This document shows positions 38,720-48,376 of a DNA stretch of 64,000 bases, piece by piece. The DNA comes from a virus, in the IMG/VR virus record IMGVR_UViG_3300046517_001709, positions 1-64,000 of that record; one strand, given 5' to 3'. Below the pieces are notes generated by a model, which was not told the origin of the DNA, did not search any database, and saw only the letters and a program-made list of their open reading frames with translations. The position numbers and the translations under genes were made by a program. Position 1 is the stretch's first letter; every line of letters starts with the position of its first letter.

Positions 38720-39819
38720 ATCATCGCGTAGAGAGAGACGGTGGAGTGGGCCACGAAGTTACCCGAGGCCGGGAGCAGGGTGAGCGACGTGATCACCGAC
38801 TGGTTGTTCCAGGTGCCGCCGCTGTTGCCGGAGAACACCGTGGAGTTGCTCAGGCTGCACACATAGCTGGACGTCACGGTCTTGTTCGTGGCGCCGTTGG
38901 CGTTGGGGATGTCGAACCGCCCGGACACGAAGTTGCTCGCCCCGTCGGAGGTGCCGGTGTGCAGGCAGAACCGGATGCCGGTGGCCGAGGTCGAGTTGAC
39001 CGACGTGGTCGTGGTGACCGACCCGTGCAGGTCCTGCCAGTTGTAGTTGGTCGCGGAGTCGCCGTTGATGCGCAGCAGAGCCGCCTGGCCGCCGGAGCCG
39101 GTGTCGCTGCGCAGCGAGTAGTCGCATACCAGGTGGGTGACCGCCGGGAGGCCGGAGAACGCGATGGATGCCGCCGAGGCGCCGAGGGTCACCGTGGCGA
39201 TCTGCTGAAGGTTGTACAGATACCCCGAGCCGGAGTAGACCGCGCTGACCCCGGTGTCCGTCTCGAAGATCTCCAGGCCCTGGAACGGCGACGACGGGTG
39301 CGTGGCGGCGGTGCAGACGAACTGCCCGAACGCCTTCTGCTCCCAGGAGCTGCCGTTGTACACCAGCATCCGGGTCGTGTCTGACTCGTAGATGGCCGTG
39401 CCCGCGGCGATGCCGGTGGTCGGCCGGGTCGCGGCTGTGCACTTCACGAGCGTGGCGTACCGCCACGCCGAGCCGGTGTAGCGGACCAGCGCGTCGGTGT
39501 CCGATTCGTAGATGAGAAGCCCGGCGATCAGGTTGGTGCTCGGCCGCGTCGAGGACGTGTACACCAGCACGTTCGATGAGACGTACGTCCACACCGGCGA
39601 GGCCTTGGTGCCGGAGTTGACGGCGACGCGGCCGGTGTCGGTCTCGTAGATGCCCTGGCCGCCGTAGGTGTTCGACGGGCGCGTCCCCGAGGTGCACTTC
39701 ACCAGGCCCATGAGGCCGTCGATGGTGGTGAGGTTCGCCTCGACGTGCGTGTTGAAGGCGTAGCCGTCGGTGAGATCGGCGATCAGCAGGGCGAGGTTCG
39801 TGGTGAAGGTGTCAGCCAC
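38716..39819 (-). CDS. Repeat-containing minor tail protein, 367 aa
   Basis: After the N-terminal FTTNLALLIADLTDGYAFNTHVEANLTTIDGLMG (seen here in parts), there are four copies of a roughly 45-residue unit with the core TRP-x(6-9)-G-x-x-IYE(S/T)DT-x(4-6)-Y-x-G-x-x-W. A C-terminal beta domain follows (VTHLVCDYSLRSD, NYNWQDLHGSV, SGRFDIPNANG). This resembles actinophage tail proteins that present receptor-binding tips. It lies downstream of the tail-tip protein, in the usual place for fibres. Confidence 0.82.
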   Translation of the reverse strand: MADTFTTNLALLIADLTDGYAFNTHVEANLTTIDGLMGLVKCTSGTRPSNTYGGQGIYETDTGRVAVNSGTKASPVWTYVSSNVLVYTSSTRPSTNLIAGLLIYESDTDALVRYTGSAWRYATLVKCTAATRPTTGIAAGTAIYESDTTRMLVYNGSSWEQKAFGQFVCTAATHPSSPFQGLEIFETDTGVSAVYSGSGYLYNLQQIATVTLGASAASIAFSGLPAVTHLVCDYSLRSDTGSGGQAALLRINGDSATNYNWQDLHGSVTTTTSVNSTSATGIRFCLHTGTSDGASNFVSGRFDIPNANGATNKTVTSSYVCSLSNSTVFSGNSGGTWNNQSVITSLTLLPASGNFVAHSTVSLYAMM

Positions 39820-40267
39820 GGTGCAAAGCTCCGATCCGGGCAGTCCTCATCGCTTTGACCTGCGTGGTCCGCTCGGTGTGCTGCCTGTGGTCCACTGACT
39901 CTCGATGGTGGTTGCGAATCTGGTTCAGCAGCCCGTCGGGGTCGGTGAGGCCGTGCAGGCCGCGGATCGCCTCGATACCGGCCAGGTAGTGGTCGCGGGC
40001 CGCGCGCACGTGGGTGTTGTACAGGAACTTCGGATGATCGGGGTGGACCGGCGCCAGATGCTCGTGGGTGACGATGTCCAGCAGCGTCTCGGCGTCGGCG
40101 GGGTCCACGTCGTATTCGGCGGCCCGCCAGTGCATCGAGTCCGCCGGGATCACCATCAGATGCAGCCCGGGACGCGTGGTGTCGTCATGGACGATGTGCC
40201 ACCACTCGCGGTGCCCGGCACCGGGCACCGTATCCACGCGCAGCTCGACCGATTTCACGGTCCTCAC
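39812..40267 (-). CDS. Minor tail-associated protein, 151 aa
   Basis: GTG 40267 begins MRTVKSVELRVDTVPGAG with His-rich parts (REWWHIVHDDTTRP, HEHLAPVHPDHPKF). Conserved-looking aromatic and His residues precede a C-terminal helix. The gene sits between the two large tail proteins with overlap, so it is part of the tail set, but its role is unknown. Confidence 0.7.
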   Translation of the reverse strand: MRTVKSVELRVDTVPGAGHREWWHIVHDDTTRPGLHLMVIPADSMHWRAAEYDVDPADAETLLDIVTHEHLAPVHPDHPKFLYNTHVRAARDHYLAGIEAIRGLHGLTDPDGLLNQIRNHHRESVDHRQHTERTTQVKAMRTARIGALHRG

Positions 40268-40271
40268 GGGG

Positions 40272-43136
40272 CTACCTGCCTCTCATGGCGATGGCCAGGA
40301 CGGCCCAGGCGCCGGGGGCGGCGGCGCTGAGCGCGAAGGAGAATCCGGTGGCGGTGAAGGTGGTGACGTCGCCGGCCGGGATGGTGCTGGTGTTGCTGCA
40401 CGAGTAGACGGCCACCGGGTAGGTGGTGCTGAACATCGTGGCGCCGTAGCCCAGGGCGACGCTGGTGATCCCTCCGGATAGGCCGGTGAAGGGGGTGAGG
40501 AACAGTCCGGACTGGGCTTCGGGGGCGAATGAGCTCTGCTGGTAGCCGCGGATCTTCCAGATGGTGTCGGAGTTGGAGGAGTCGTCCTGGAAGTTGAGCT
40601 GGCCGTCCGATCCGCGCCCCGGGATCGCCAGCTGCAGCTGGGCCTGGTTGTACGCCAGGACCACCTGGCCGCCGTTGGTGGTCTGGTTCGAGGGATCCCC
40701 GACGTGCAGGACGAGGCCGGTGGTGCCCTTCATGAACAGGCGGTGGAAGTAGGTGGTGCCGCCGACCACGTAGTTGCCGGAGTTGATACCGATACCGGCG
40801 GTGTTCCCGTCGATGTTCACGGCATTGATGAACGCGTTGTTGGTGCCGGCGGTGTCATACAGGCGTATCACGGGGTAGGAGCTGGCTGGCGTCTCCAGGG
40901 TGATCTTCTCGCCGCCGGCGACCTGGGCCAGGGTGAGGGTTGTGGTGGCGGAGTTCAGGTCGAACACGACGTTCCCGCCGGCGTCGTAGCTGTGGACGCC
41001 GGTGGAGTCCATCACCACCCGCTGGCCGGTCAGCGCGGTGCCGATCGTGCCGCCCAGGATGATCGAGGCGGTGACGGTCCCGGCCGTGAGCTTGGACACC
41101 GACAGGTCGGTGATGTACGCGTTCGACCACAGCACCGCCGTGGCCCCGGCCGCGGCCGATGGCGCCGACTTGTTCCCGGCGACGTCCACCGCCACGATCT
41201 TGATGTACATCGACTGGGCCGGCGGCTGGCCCGGCGGGATCGTGAACGACCCGACGACGGGGATCTGGCCGGTGATGTTCCCGGCGTTCGCAGGCAGCGA
41301 CCCCAGCTTCGTCGCCGCCGACGGGGTGAACAGCGGCTCGTACGTGCCGTGAACCTCGATATGGTGCAGGTCGCTGGCCTGGTTGAACGTGCCGCCGTCG
41401 GAAGTGCCGCAGTCCCAGGTGACCTGCACGCTGGCCATGTTCGCCGCGACCACCGGCGCGTCCGGCGTCGGCGGGGGGATCGTGTCGGCCGAGGCCGTGA
41501 AGTCCGTCGTCGCCGACCAGGCGCCGAAGTTCGGCGGCGAGGCGGTGTCCACCGCCCGGATCTGGAAGGAGTACACCACGCCCGGCGTGAGCTCCTGGAT
41601 CAGCAGCGTGTCGGTGCCCCAGCCGACGAACGTCGGCTTCCACTGCGCCACCGGCGCCGGGATCAGGGCGTTGTAGGTGCCGCCCAGGGCCGCCAGAGAG
41701 TTGTAGGTGTACCCGGCCGCGGCGAGCTGCGCGTGCGAGGGGTTCGTCGCGTAGATGCCCAGGTTCGGCCGGTACTGGATCTCATAGTGGTCGCCGTCGG
41801 TGATGGTGGTGCCGTCGGTGTTCGTCGGCGTCGACCAGGCCAGCTGGATCTGCGCCTTCGTCTTGCCGTCCGACGGGCTCTGATACGTCGTGGTCGTGAA
41901 CGTCCCGAACGTGACGGCCGCGGGGATGGTGGTGTCCGGGATCGGCCGCGGCCCGACCGGCTCGGAGGTCGACACCAGCTGCCGGTTGTAGCCGCCGACG
42001 ACGATGTTCGTGTCGCCGGTGTCGAACGTCACGTAGTCCGTCAGGTCGTACCAGACGCCGCCCGGCGCCCGGAAGGCCACCGTCATGCCCTGCACGACCG
42101 GCCACGTCTGCTCGATGACGCGCAGCAGCACCGGATTGATCCGGCGGCCGCGGAACGTGACCTCGTTGTTGGTGTCGACCATCCCGGCGTCCGGGTCGTA
42201 CACGTAGGTGTAGTCGCCGACGGCCAGCTCCCCGCCGATGTCGTATTCGGAGGACGACAGCTGCAGCTGGTCCCGCGGCGTCGCGTACGGCTCCAGGGCG
42301 ATCTGCGCGGAGGCGGTGGCGTTCAGGGAGCTGACCGAGCTGGCCGAGACCATCCGGGTCATCTTCACCGCGGCGCCGAACAGGTCCGTGTAGGGGTTCG
42401 TGGCGCCGATGTCCGCGAGGTTCGCCACGCCCACGGCGGTCGACGCGCCGCTGCCGCCGGCCAGCACCACGACCCGGGAGGTGAAGTCCTTGGTGTCCTC
42501 GGCGAGCTGCGTCACGCCCGGCAGCCCGCGCAGGTTCATGTCGACGCCGGCGTCCTTGGCCACGATCGCCGTGGTCGGGGACGTCACGTACAGATCGGAC
42601 ACGTGCCCGAAGTCCAGGGTGGCGTTGCCGTTGACGCGCCACTCCACGGCCTGCGTCGGGCCGGAGCCGGTGGACATCTGCTGGCAGAAGGAGGTGAGCG
42701 CGTCGCGCCGGTTCTTCCACACGAACGCCCCGGTGTAGGTGGCCGCGCCGATGGAGTGGATCGTGCCGGAGTGCACCGAGGATGGCAGCAGCGCGGCCAC
42801 AACGGTCCCGGCACCGGCGGCGGTGAACAGCAGCGGCGTCTCCAAGACGTCGCCGACGCCCGCGGCCGAGGCCAGCCACAGCGACATGCCCTCCCCGGAC
42901 AGCACCGGCCCGGCCAGGGTCTTGAAGTTGACGCCGTTGACCACGCCGACGTAGCGGGCCGAGGTGAGCAGCGAATCGCCGGCCACCCGCGGGTCCTGGC
43001 GGCCGGTGGCGATGGCGACGTGCCCGAAGAAGCCGCCGGCCAGGTGGTCCTTCAGCTCCGAGGGCAGATCCGGCGACAGCTGCACCGACCAGGAGCCGTT
43101 CGCCATCAAAGTACTGGTGATCGGCAGCTCACTCAC
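40272..43136 (-). CDS. Large tail-tip protein with fibronectin III-like domains, 954 aa
   Basis: The first half resembles a tail-tip/Tal-like protein with repeated beta units and a disc-like N-terminal segment (VQLSPDLPSELKDHLAGGFFGH). Residues about 440-560 and 560-670 look like fibronectin type III modules (IQLAWSTPTNTDGTTI, VVYSFQIRAVDTASPPNFG; VQVTWDCGTSDGG). The rest includes LSVSKLTAGTVTASIILGG and DSTGVHSYDAGGNVVFDLN, features of phage tail tip and fibre C termini. It probably contacts the host surface. Stop at 40272 is separated from the next gene by four bases. Confidence 0.88.
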   Translation of the reverse strand: MSELPITSTLMANGSWSVQLSPDLPSELKDHLAGGFFGHVAIATGRQDPRVAGDSLLTSARYVGVVNGVNFKTLAGPVLSGEGMSLWLASAAGVGDVLETPLLFTAAGAGTVVAALLPSSVHSGTIHSIGAATYTGAFVWKNRRDALTSFCQQMSTGSGPTQAVEWRVNGNATLDFGHVSDLYVTSPTTAIVAKDAGVDMNLRGLPGVTQLAEDTKDFTSRVVVLAGGSGASTAVGVANLADIGATNPYTDLFGAAVKMTRMVSASSVSSLNATASAQIALEPYATPRDQLQLSSSEYDIGGELAVGDYTYVYDPDAGMVDTNNEVTFRGRRINPVLLRVIEQTWPVVQGMTVAFRAPGGVWYDLTDYVTFDTGDTNIVVGGYNRQLVSTSEPVGPRPIPDTTIPAAVTFGTFTTTTYQSPSDGKTKAQIQLAWSTPTNTDGTTITDGDHYEIQYRPNLGIYATNPSHAQLAAAGYTYNSLAALGGTYNALIPAPVAQWKPTFVGWGTDTLLIQELTPGVVYSFQIRAVDTASPPNFGAWSATTDFTASADTIPPPTPDAPVVAANMASVQVTWDCGTSDGGTFNQASDLHHIEVHGTYEPLFTPSAATKLGSLPANAGNITGQIPVVGSFTIPPGQPPAQSMYIKIVAVDVAGNKSAPSAAAGATAVLWSNAYITDLSVSKLTAGTVTASIILGGTIGTALTGQRVVMDSTGVHSYDAGGNVVFDLNSATTTLTLAQVAGGEKITLETPASSYPVIRLYDTAGTNNAFINAVNIDGNTAGIGINSGNYVVGGTTYFHRLFMKGTTGLVLHVGDPSNQTTNGGQVVLAYNQAQLQLAIPGRGSDGQLNFQDDSSNSDTIWKIRGYQQSSFAPEAQSGLFLTPFTGLSGGITSVALGYGATMFSTTYPVAVYSCSNTSTIPAGDVTTFTATGFSFALSAAAPGAWAVLAIAMRGR

Positions 43137-43163
43137 CTCCCATCGCGTGCGTCGGCAGTCTGG

Positions 43164-44399
43164 TCATCGGCGTACGGCCTGCACCAATTCGGCGGGGGCG
43201 CTGCAGTACTGGCTGAACAGGTCGGCCGCGAGGTCCCCCGCGACGGCGCCGGACCCTGCGGCGACGACACCGACGAACGCGTCCAGGGTGGTGGTCGCCG
43301 CGAGGGAGATGCCGCCGTTGGTGGTGTCGGCGGTGTTGGTCAGCGCCGAGCCGACGATGTACCGGTTGCCCGCGCCGTCGTTGGCGTTCGCGGTGACGTA
43401 CGCGCCGCCCCCACCGGACGCGCCGGTCTCGGTAGTGCCGCGCACGACTTTCAGCGTCGCGGCGACTTCGGCCTGGATGTACAGCTCGGCGAAGCGGGAG
43501 CCGCGGCGCAGCGTGACGTCGGCGGTGACCCGGCCGGGGCTGCGCGACCACAGCAGCCGCAGCACGATGATCTCCGGCTCGTTGCGCAGCAGGCTGACGG
43601 TCTTCGGGGCGCCGAGGCTGACGCCGCCGAGCTGCACGTCCCAGTTCTTCGTCTGCCACGCCCCGCCGGTGTAGGCGTCGATCGACAAGATCCCGGATGA
43701 GGCGATCGGCTGGACGCGCACCAGCCCGTTGTGCAGCGTCCAGCCGGTGACGGTCGTGCCGAACATGATGCCGGAGCGTTCGAAACCGTTGGTGTCGGTG
43801 AACCGGCAGCGCCCGTTCAGGTAGCTCCCGACCGGGCAGTCGTAGCGGGGGATGCACGGCGTGGGCAGCCCCAGATAGACGGTCATGGCGCCGTCGGAGC
43901 CGGTGCGGACCACGGTGCTCGGCGTGGATCCGGTCCCGGACCAGTAGGAGTCGTGGCCGATGGGCGGTGCGTGCCAGCGGGATCCGGTGGCCGAGAAGCT
44001 GTTGTTCCGTATGCCGCCGGTCAGCCGCGACTCGACATCGACTTCGGTGTCGGTCCCGGCCCGCGCCAGGCTCATAGTCCACGTCGCGGTGGCGGTCTCG
44101 CCGTTCCAGTTGATCGCATCGGCGTTCGCGGAGGCGACGCTGTAGTAGCCGTTCAGGTCGGTCTTGTCGGTGAACGTCACCGGCACGAATGCGCCGGTCA
44201 GGCCGAGGATGTCGGCGTGCTTGGCCTGGAGCGCGGCCAGGGAGGTGGTCGCGGCGGCGGGCAGCGATTCCTGGCCGGCCAGGGTGAGAGTGCGCGGGGC
44301 CTGCCCGGAGGATGCGGGCTGGCTGGCGGAGCTGGCGGGAGTCGCGGGGAACTCGACCAGCGCCACGCGGCCGACGGAGATCGTGCCGAAGCCGGTCAT
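43164..44399 (-). CDS. Distal tail-like minor tail protein, 411 aa
   Basis: ATG 44399 overlaps the tape measure stop. The sequence is beta-rich throughout and has a two-domain look (residues 50-140 ATWTMSLARAGTDTEVDVES; 200-300 RSGIMFGTTVTGWTLHNGLVRV, SIDAYTGGAWQTKNWDVQLG). Position directly after the tape measure and before the large tail-tip protein is where siphoviruses encode the distal tail (Dit) protein. Motif evidence alone would not identify it. Confidence 0.75.
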   Translation of the reverse strand: MTGFGTISVGRVALVEFPATPASSASQPASSGQAPRTLTLAGQESLPAAATTSLAALQAKHADILGLTGAFVPVTFTDKTDLNGYYSVASANADAINWNGETATATWTMSLARAGTDTEVDVESRLTGGIRNNSFSATGSRWHAPPIGHDSYWSGTGSTPSTVVRTGSDGAMTVYLGLPTPCIPRYDCPVGSYLNGRCRFTDTNGFERSGIMFGTTVTGWTLHNGLVRVQPIASSGILSIDAYTGGAWQTKNWDVQLGGVSLGAPKTVSLLRNEPEIIVLRLLWSRSPGRVTADVTLRRGSRFAELYIQAEVAATLKVVRGTTETGASGGGGAYVTANANDGAGNRYIVGSALTNTADTTNGGISLAATTTLDAFVGVVAAGSGAVAGDLAADLFSQYCSAPAELVQAVRR

Positions 44400-47300
44400 G
44401 TGTAGGCCTGCTCGACCTGGCGCAGGGCGTCGCGGATCTGCACGGCGGCCTTCCGGGAGGTGGCGCTCATGGCGTTGGGGTTGGTGAAGTCGTACATCGC
44501 GGACACGCTGACGTGGATGTCTCCATGGACGTGGATGCCGCCGCTGTTGCCCGCGCGGCCGCCGTCCGGGCCGAGCGCTGCGGCGCGGGTCCGGTCGTCC
44601 AGCGGGACAACCGCGGCGCCGGCGTTCATGTTGAGCAGTTCGGGGCCCTTGTCGCCGACGACGGCCCAGCCGGGGCGGACCGCGATACCGCCCTCGGCCA
44701 GGAGCTGGATCTTATCGATCGGCGGAATCGGCGGGACGCCCGCCCACGTCCAGGCATCGGAGGCGCCCGAGGTCATGGAGTTGATCCCGTCGATAAGGAC
44801 GTTGATCCCCTTGATGACGCCGTTGACGGCCCACTTCAGGCCGGCGCCGAGCCAATCCCACAGGTGCGCACCGGTGGCAACGAACTTGCCCGGCAGGCCG
44901 GTCACCGTGTTGACCATCGTGTCGAGGATCCCCGACGCGACCGACCAGGCCTCGCGGATCGGCTCGATCACATAGGACTTCACCAGGTCCCAGGCCGCCT
45001 TTGTCCCGGCCTTGATGCCGTTCCAGATCGTGCCGATCATGGCCGCGCCGGCGGTGAAGCCCGACATCAGGTTCGACCACCAGCCCTCGACGAAGGTCAG
45101 GAACACCGAGAAGATCGACCTGATGTCGGCCCACAGCTCCTTGAGGAAGTCGCGGAACCCGGAGAAGTGGGTCCAGGCGTACACGATGCCCGCGGCCAGC
45201 CCGGCGATAGCCGCCACCACCAGGAAGATCGGGTTCGCGTCCATGATGAGGTTGAACGCGCCCTGAAGGATCGTCCACGCCTTCGTCGCCGTCTGCGCGA
45301 TCAGGCTCTCGGCGGTGAACAGTTTTATCGCCCCCCGGTAGGCGTCCATGAGGGTCTTGCCCAGGCCCACGACCGTGTTGTACGCCCTGGTCGCCGCCAC
45401 GGCGCCCAGGACGATGCCGATCAGCGGCGTCAGCACCGCGGTGTTGTTCGCGATGAACGTCGCCACGGACTTCAGGCCGTCGGACAGCGGGCCCATCACC
45501 GGCAGCAGGCCCTGCACCAGGGACGTCGCGATCTGCGCAACCGCCGGCGCGAGGGTGACCAGGGCCGGTCCCAGGGCGCCGGAGAAGGCACCCGCGAGCG
45601 TGCCGATCGGCCCCAGCAGCCCCGATACGATCCCCAGGAGCCCCGAGATCGACTGGCCCGCGCCACCGGCGTTCACGGTCAGCCCGGAGAAGAACGCCGG
45701 GATCCCGGAGGCCATCAGGTCGTGGAAACCCTGTCCGAGTCCGGCCACGATCGGGCCGGCCGCCGCAGCCGCCTGCACGATGCCGGAGAACATCTGCACG
45801 AACCCCGAGCCGAGCTGCTGCACCAGCCCGGTGCCCTCCTGGAGCACGGTGATCAGCGCGCCCCGGAACGCCGGGTCGCTGAACAGGCCGCCGAACTGCC
45901 TGGCCAGGCCGCCGATCACCGTGCCCATCTGGCCGACCGCGGTGTTGAACGGGCCCAGCATCGGCGCGATGTCCCGCAGCATCTGCGTGAACCCGGGCAG
46001 CATCGTCGTCTGCGCGGTGACCGACAGTTCGTGGAAGCCCGACTTCATCGAGATCAGCTGGTTCACCAGCTCCCGCCCGGCCGGCGCCAGCTTGGCCATG
46101 TCCGCAGCGAAGGCGTTCATCCCGCCGCCGGCCGATGCTGCTGCGGCCGCGGCCAGGGCCTGCTGCTTGTAGGTGTTCGACAGGTTCTCCTCGGCCTGGC
46201 GCACCGCGGCGATCGATTGCTGCGCCTGCTCGGCCGTCGAGCGCTGGACGTTGGCCTGGTTCCGCAGGGCGTTGGCGACGCCCTGCACGGCCTGCTCGTA
46301 GGAGTACTGGGCGTTCACCACCGACGGCAGCCCGTTCGCGCCCTCGGCGTTGGCCTTGGTCGCGGCCTCAGTGGCCTCCTTCGACCGCTGCGTCGCATCC
46401 GTCACGGCCTGCTCGGCATCCTTCAACTGCTGCGCGGCCTGCTGCTTGGCCAGCAGGGGCGCCAGCGAGTTGGCCATGACCGCGGTGTAGTTCTGCTGCG
46501 CCGCCTGCGCGGCCAGCTGCGCATCCGTCACGCCGTTCGCCGCGTCGGCCGCGGAGTTGTTCACATCGGCGATCTGGTTCGCCGCATCCGCCTTGGCCTG
46601 CGCAAGCGCCTGGGCCGCCTGGGCCGCGGCGTGCTCGGCCGAGGCCACCTGCTGATCCGCCGAGATGATCGCGTTCGCCGACTGGATCGCCGCATCCGCC
46701 GCCTGCCGCTTGGCGTCCGCGATGGCCTTCTCCGCCGACTGGATCGCCAGGGCGTTGGAGAACGCCGTCTGCGCCTGCTGCGCCGCCGACTGGCCCGCGC
46801 CAGCGCTCGCCGCCGAGTAGTCGTGCAGGGTCTTGATGACACCGGAGAAGCCCAAGCCCAGCGTCCCGACCGCCGACCCCGCGCCGGCAAGTAGCGCCGG
46901 CAGCGCGGCCAGCACCGGAGCGAGTGCAGACCCGGCCGCGACCGCCGTCCACATCATGCCCGACAGGCCCATGAAACCCTGGCCGCCGGACGACGCGCCG
47001 CTGCCGGCGCTGCCGGCCTTGTTGCCGGTATCGGCCAGGGCGCTCCCGGCATTCTCGGCCGCCGGTTCCAGATCCGCCATCGCGGCCCGCAGCGACCGTG
47101 ACCCGGACTCCATCGAGGAGAACGACTGGCGAAGGCTCGACGCCGCGTCGTCGCCGGCCTTGTCCGCCTCGGCCATCGCCGAGCGGAACTGGGTCTCGAA
47201 GTCCTCCGTCTCGGCCTCGACCGGTACCTTCACCGGCTCCGGCTTGACGGCCTTGGTCTTGCGGCTGACCTTCTCCTGCAGACCGGTGTCGTCCGGCTCC

Positions 47301-47590
47301 AGGGGAATCTTGACCGCTTCCTCGCCAGCGCGAGCGCCGGCCGTGGCCGCCTCGATCTCGGCGCGCAGATGCCCCGGGTCGATCTCCAGCTTCAGCTTCG
47401 TCTGCGCGGACGCCGCCTCGGCCTCGGCCCGGACCTTCTCCCGGAACCCCTCGTCGTTGATCTCCAGGTGCACCGGGGCCGACACGCCGGCAGTCGCGGC
47501 CTCGACCTTCGCTCGGACGTCCTCGGCCAGCCCGGAGTCGTCCGCGACGAGCTCGACGTAGGCCGAACCGACCTTCAAGTCCTCAGCCAC
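44396..47590 (-). CDS. Tape measure protein, 1064 aa
   Basis: The longest gene in the window, with the start KVGSAYVELVADDSGLAEDV and repeated coiled-coil segments of the 'AEIEAATAGA'-type in the first third. Several hydrophobic helices follow (MWTAVAAGSALAPVLAALPALLAG, VLTPLIGIVLGAVAA, FLVVAAIAGLAAGIVYAW) and the C terminus carries GWAVVGDKGPELLNMNAGAAV, typical of tape measures. It sets tail length and helps DNA ejection. GTG 47590 overlaps the chaperone frame by eight bases. A conserved GPEL tail motif also occurs in the DUF1003 protein at 49851. Confidence 0.95.
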   Translation of the reverse strand: MAEDLKVGSAYVELVADDSGLAEDVRAKVEAATAGVSAPVHLEINDEGFREKVRAEAEAASAQTKLKLEIDPGHLRAEIEAATAGARAGEEAVKIPLEPDDTGLQEKVSRKTKAVKPEPVKVPVEAETEDFETQFRSAMAEADKAGDDAASSLRQSFSSMESGSRSLRAAMADLEPAAENAGSALADTGNKAGSAGSGASSGGQGFMGLSGMMWTAVAAGSALAPVLAALPALLAGAGSAVGTLGLGFSGVIKTLHDYSAASAGAGQSAAQQAQTAFSNALAIQSAEKAIADAKRQAADAAIQSANAIISADQQVASAEHAAAQAAQALAQAKADAANQIADVNNSAADAANGVTDAQLAAQAAQQNYTAVMANSLAPLLAKQQAAQQLKDAEQAVTDATQRSKEATEAATKANAEGANGLPSVVNAQYSYEQAVQGVANALRNQANVQRSTAEQAQQSIAAVRQAEENLSNTYKQQALAAAAAASAGGGMNAFAADMAKLAPAGRELVNQLISMKSGFHELSVTAQTTMLPGFTQMLRDIAPMLGPFNTAVGQMGTVIGGLARQFGGLFSDPAFRGALITVLQEGTGLVQQLGSGFVQMFSGIVQAAAAAGPIVAGLGQGFHDLMASGIPAFFSGLTVNAGGAGQSISGLLGIVSGLLGPIGTLAGAFSGALGPALVTLAPAVAQIATSLVQGLLPVMGPLSDGLKSVATFIANNTAVLTPLIGIVLGAVAATRAYNTVVGLGKTLMDAYRGAIKLFTAESLIAQTATKAWTILQGAFNLIMDANPIFLVVAAIAGLAAGIVYAWTHFSGFRDFLKELWADIRSIFSVFLTFVEGWWSNLMSGFTAGAAMIGTIWNGIKAGTKAAWDLVKSYVIEPIREAWSVASGILDTMVNTVTGLPGKFVATGAHLWDWLGAGLKWAVNGVIKGINVLIDGINSMTSGASDAWTWAGVPPIPPIDKIQLLAEGGIAVRPGWAVVGDKGPELLNMNAGAAVVPLDDRTRAAALGPDGGRAGNSGGIHVHGDIHVSVSAMYDFTNPNAMSATSRKAAVQIRDALRQVEQAYT

Positions 47591-48358
47591 CGGACGTCCC
47601 GTGCGAGAAGAGGTCGCCGATGTCGGACATGCCGATCTCGGCGGCCGTGGCCCCGATCACCCGCGCGCCGGGGGCCGCAGGGAGTGCGTACTGCTGTTGC
47701 GGCATGTGGCCCTGTCCTCCCGTCGGCTCCGGTCGTTCTTGCTGTCGCTGTGCGTTCATCCGTGCGGCCACCGCCCCCGCGTAGGCCTCCAAGCGCGGCG
47801 CCAGGAGCAGGAACTGCGCGGCGGGCATCGACCACATGTCGTCGACCCGGTGCCATGCCGACAGGTCCGAGGCGATGTCCCCGAGGTGGTCAAGGACCCA
47901 CCCGTAGGCTTCTAGATGGTCCGCAGCCCACCTTTTGGGCCCCTGGTTGCGGCCCCTTCCACGGCCTCACGCAGCGCCGCGAAGATCCGCTCCAGATCGC
48001 CGGGGGTGAGGGCGTCGTAGTTCATCAGCGCCATGAAGCCGTCGGGGCCGACGAGCTCTTCGAGTAGGAACGCGTTCGCCTGTGCCTCGCCCTCGTGGCG
48101 CACCATCCACAGGAACTTCAGCTCGACGGACGCGCGCGGATTGATCGGGGCGTAGTACCGGGTGTCGCCGATCGCGAAGATCGGGAACATGTCGGGCGGT
48201 GCCACCTCGCGGTCCGGATCCAGGACGACCGAGGCCCGAGCCTCGACATCCTCCGGAACCGACGCTGAGGGCACCGCTGCTGTCGCCGTGCGGCGCGGAG
48301 CCGCAGCGGCCTTCTTCTTCGCCGGGGGCTTGCGGGTCCCCGCCGTGGTTGCTGCCAT
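47583..48358 (-). CDS. Tail assembly chaperone fusion (gpGT-like) by -1 frameshift, about 258 aa
   Basis: From ATG 48358 the frame is shared with gpG until the slippery sequence CCCAAAA (47939-47933). A -1 shift there joins residues 1-142 to a second frame that is open without stops to 47583 (RWAADHLEAYGWVLDHLGD... then MWSMPAAQFLLLAPRLEAY and a Gln/Pro-rich end). Tail chaperone pairs made this way are standard in siphoviruses. The 84-residue frame starting at ATG 47837 is therefore the shifted part, not an independent gene. Confidence 0.88.
47912..48358 (-). CDS. Tail assembly chaperone (gpG-like), 148 aa
   Basis: ATG 48358 is chosen because sequence upstream to 48556 is antisense of other coding. 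An Ala/Lys-rich N terminus (TRKPPAKKKAAAAPRRTAT) precedes DVEARASVVLDPDREV, then a folded part with FLWMVRHEGEAQANAFLLEEL and GDLERIFAALREAVEGA. It sits between the major tail protein and the tape measure, the classical chaperone slot. The unshifted product ends at 47912. Confidence 0.85.
   Translation of the reverse strand: MAATTAGTRKPPAKKKAAAAPRRTATAAVPSASVPEDVEARASVVLDPDREVAPPDMFPIFAIGDTRYYAPINPRASVELKFLWMVRHEGEAQANAFLLEELVGPDGFMALMNYDALTPGDLERIFAALREAVEGAATRGPKGGLRTI
47933..47939 (-). promoter_or_regulatory. Programmed -1 frameshift site, C CCA AAA
   Basis: On the minus strand the zero-frame codons GGC CCA AAA contain the heptamer C-CCA-AAA, matching X-XXY-YYZ. After slipping, both tRNAs re-pair as CCC and AAA and translation continues AGG TGG GCT GCG in the frame that reaches 47583. 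The zero frame ends seven codons later at the TAG (47914-47912). Confidence 0.9.
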
Positions 48359-48376
48359 GTCGTGCCTTCCCGAGAC

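Noticed and set aside
40704-46894. Very long + strand open frames (40704-43700 and 44312-46894)
   Set aside because: They are antisense shadows of tail-tip, distal-tail and tape-measure genes; high GC leaves the complementary frames open. Their translations are Arg/Gly/Val-rich and have no family features.
47575-47856. 93-residue minus-strand frame overlapping the chaperone shifted frame
   Set aside because: The -1 frame reached through CCCAAAA explains coding here; the other frame has no start signal and a composition unlike a tail chaperone.
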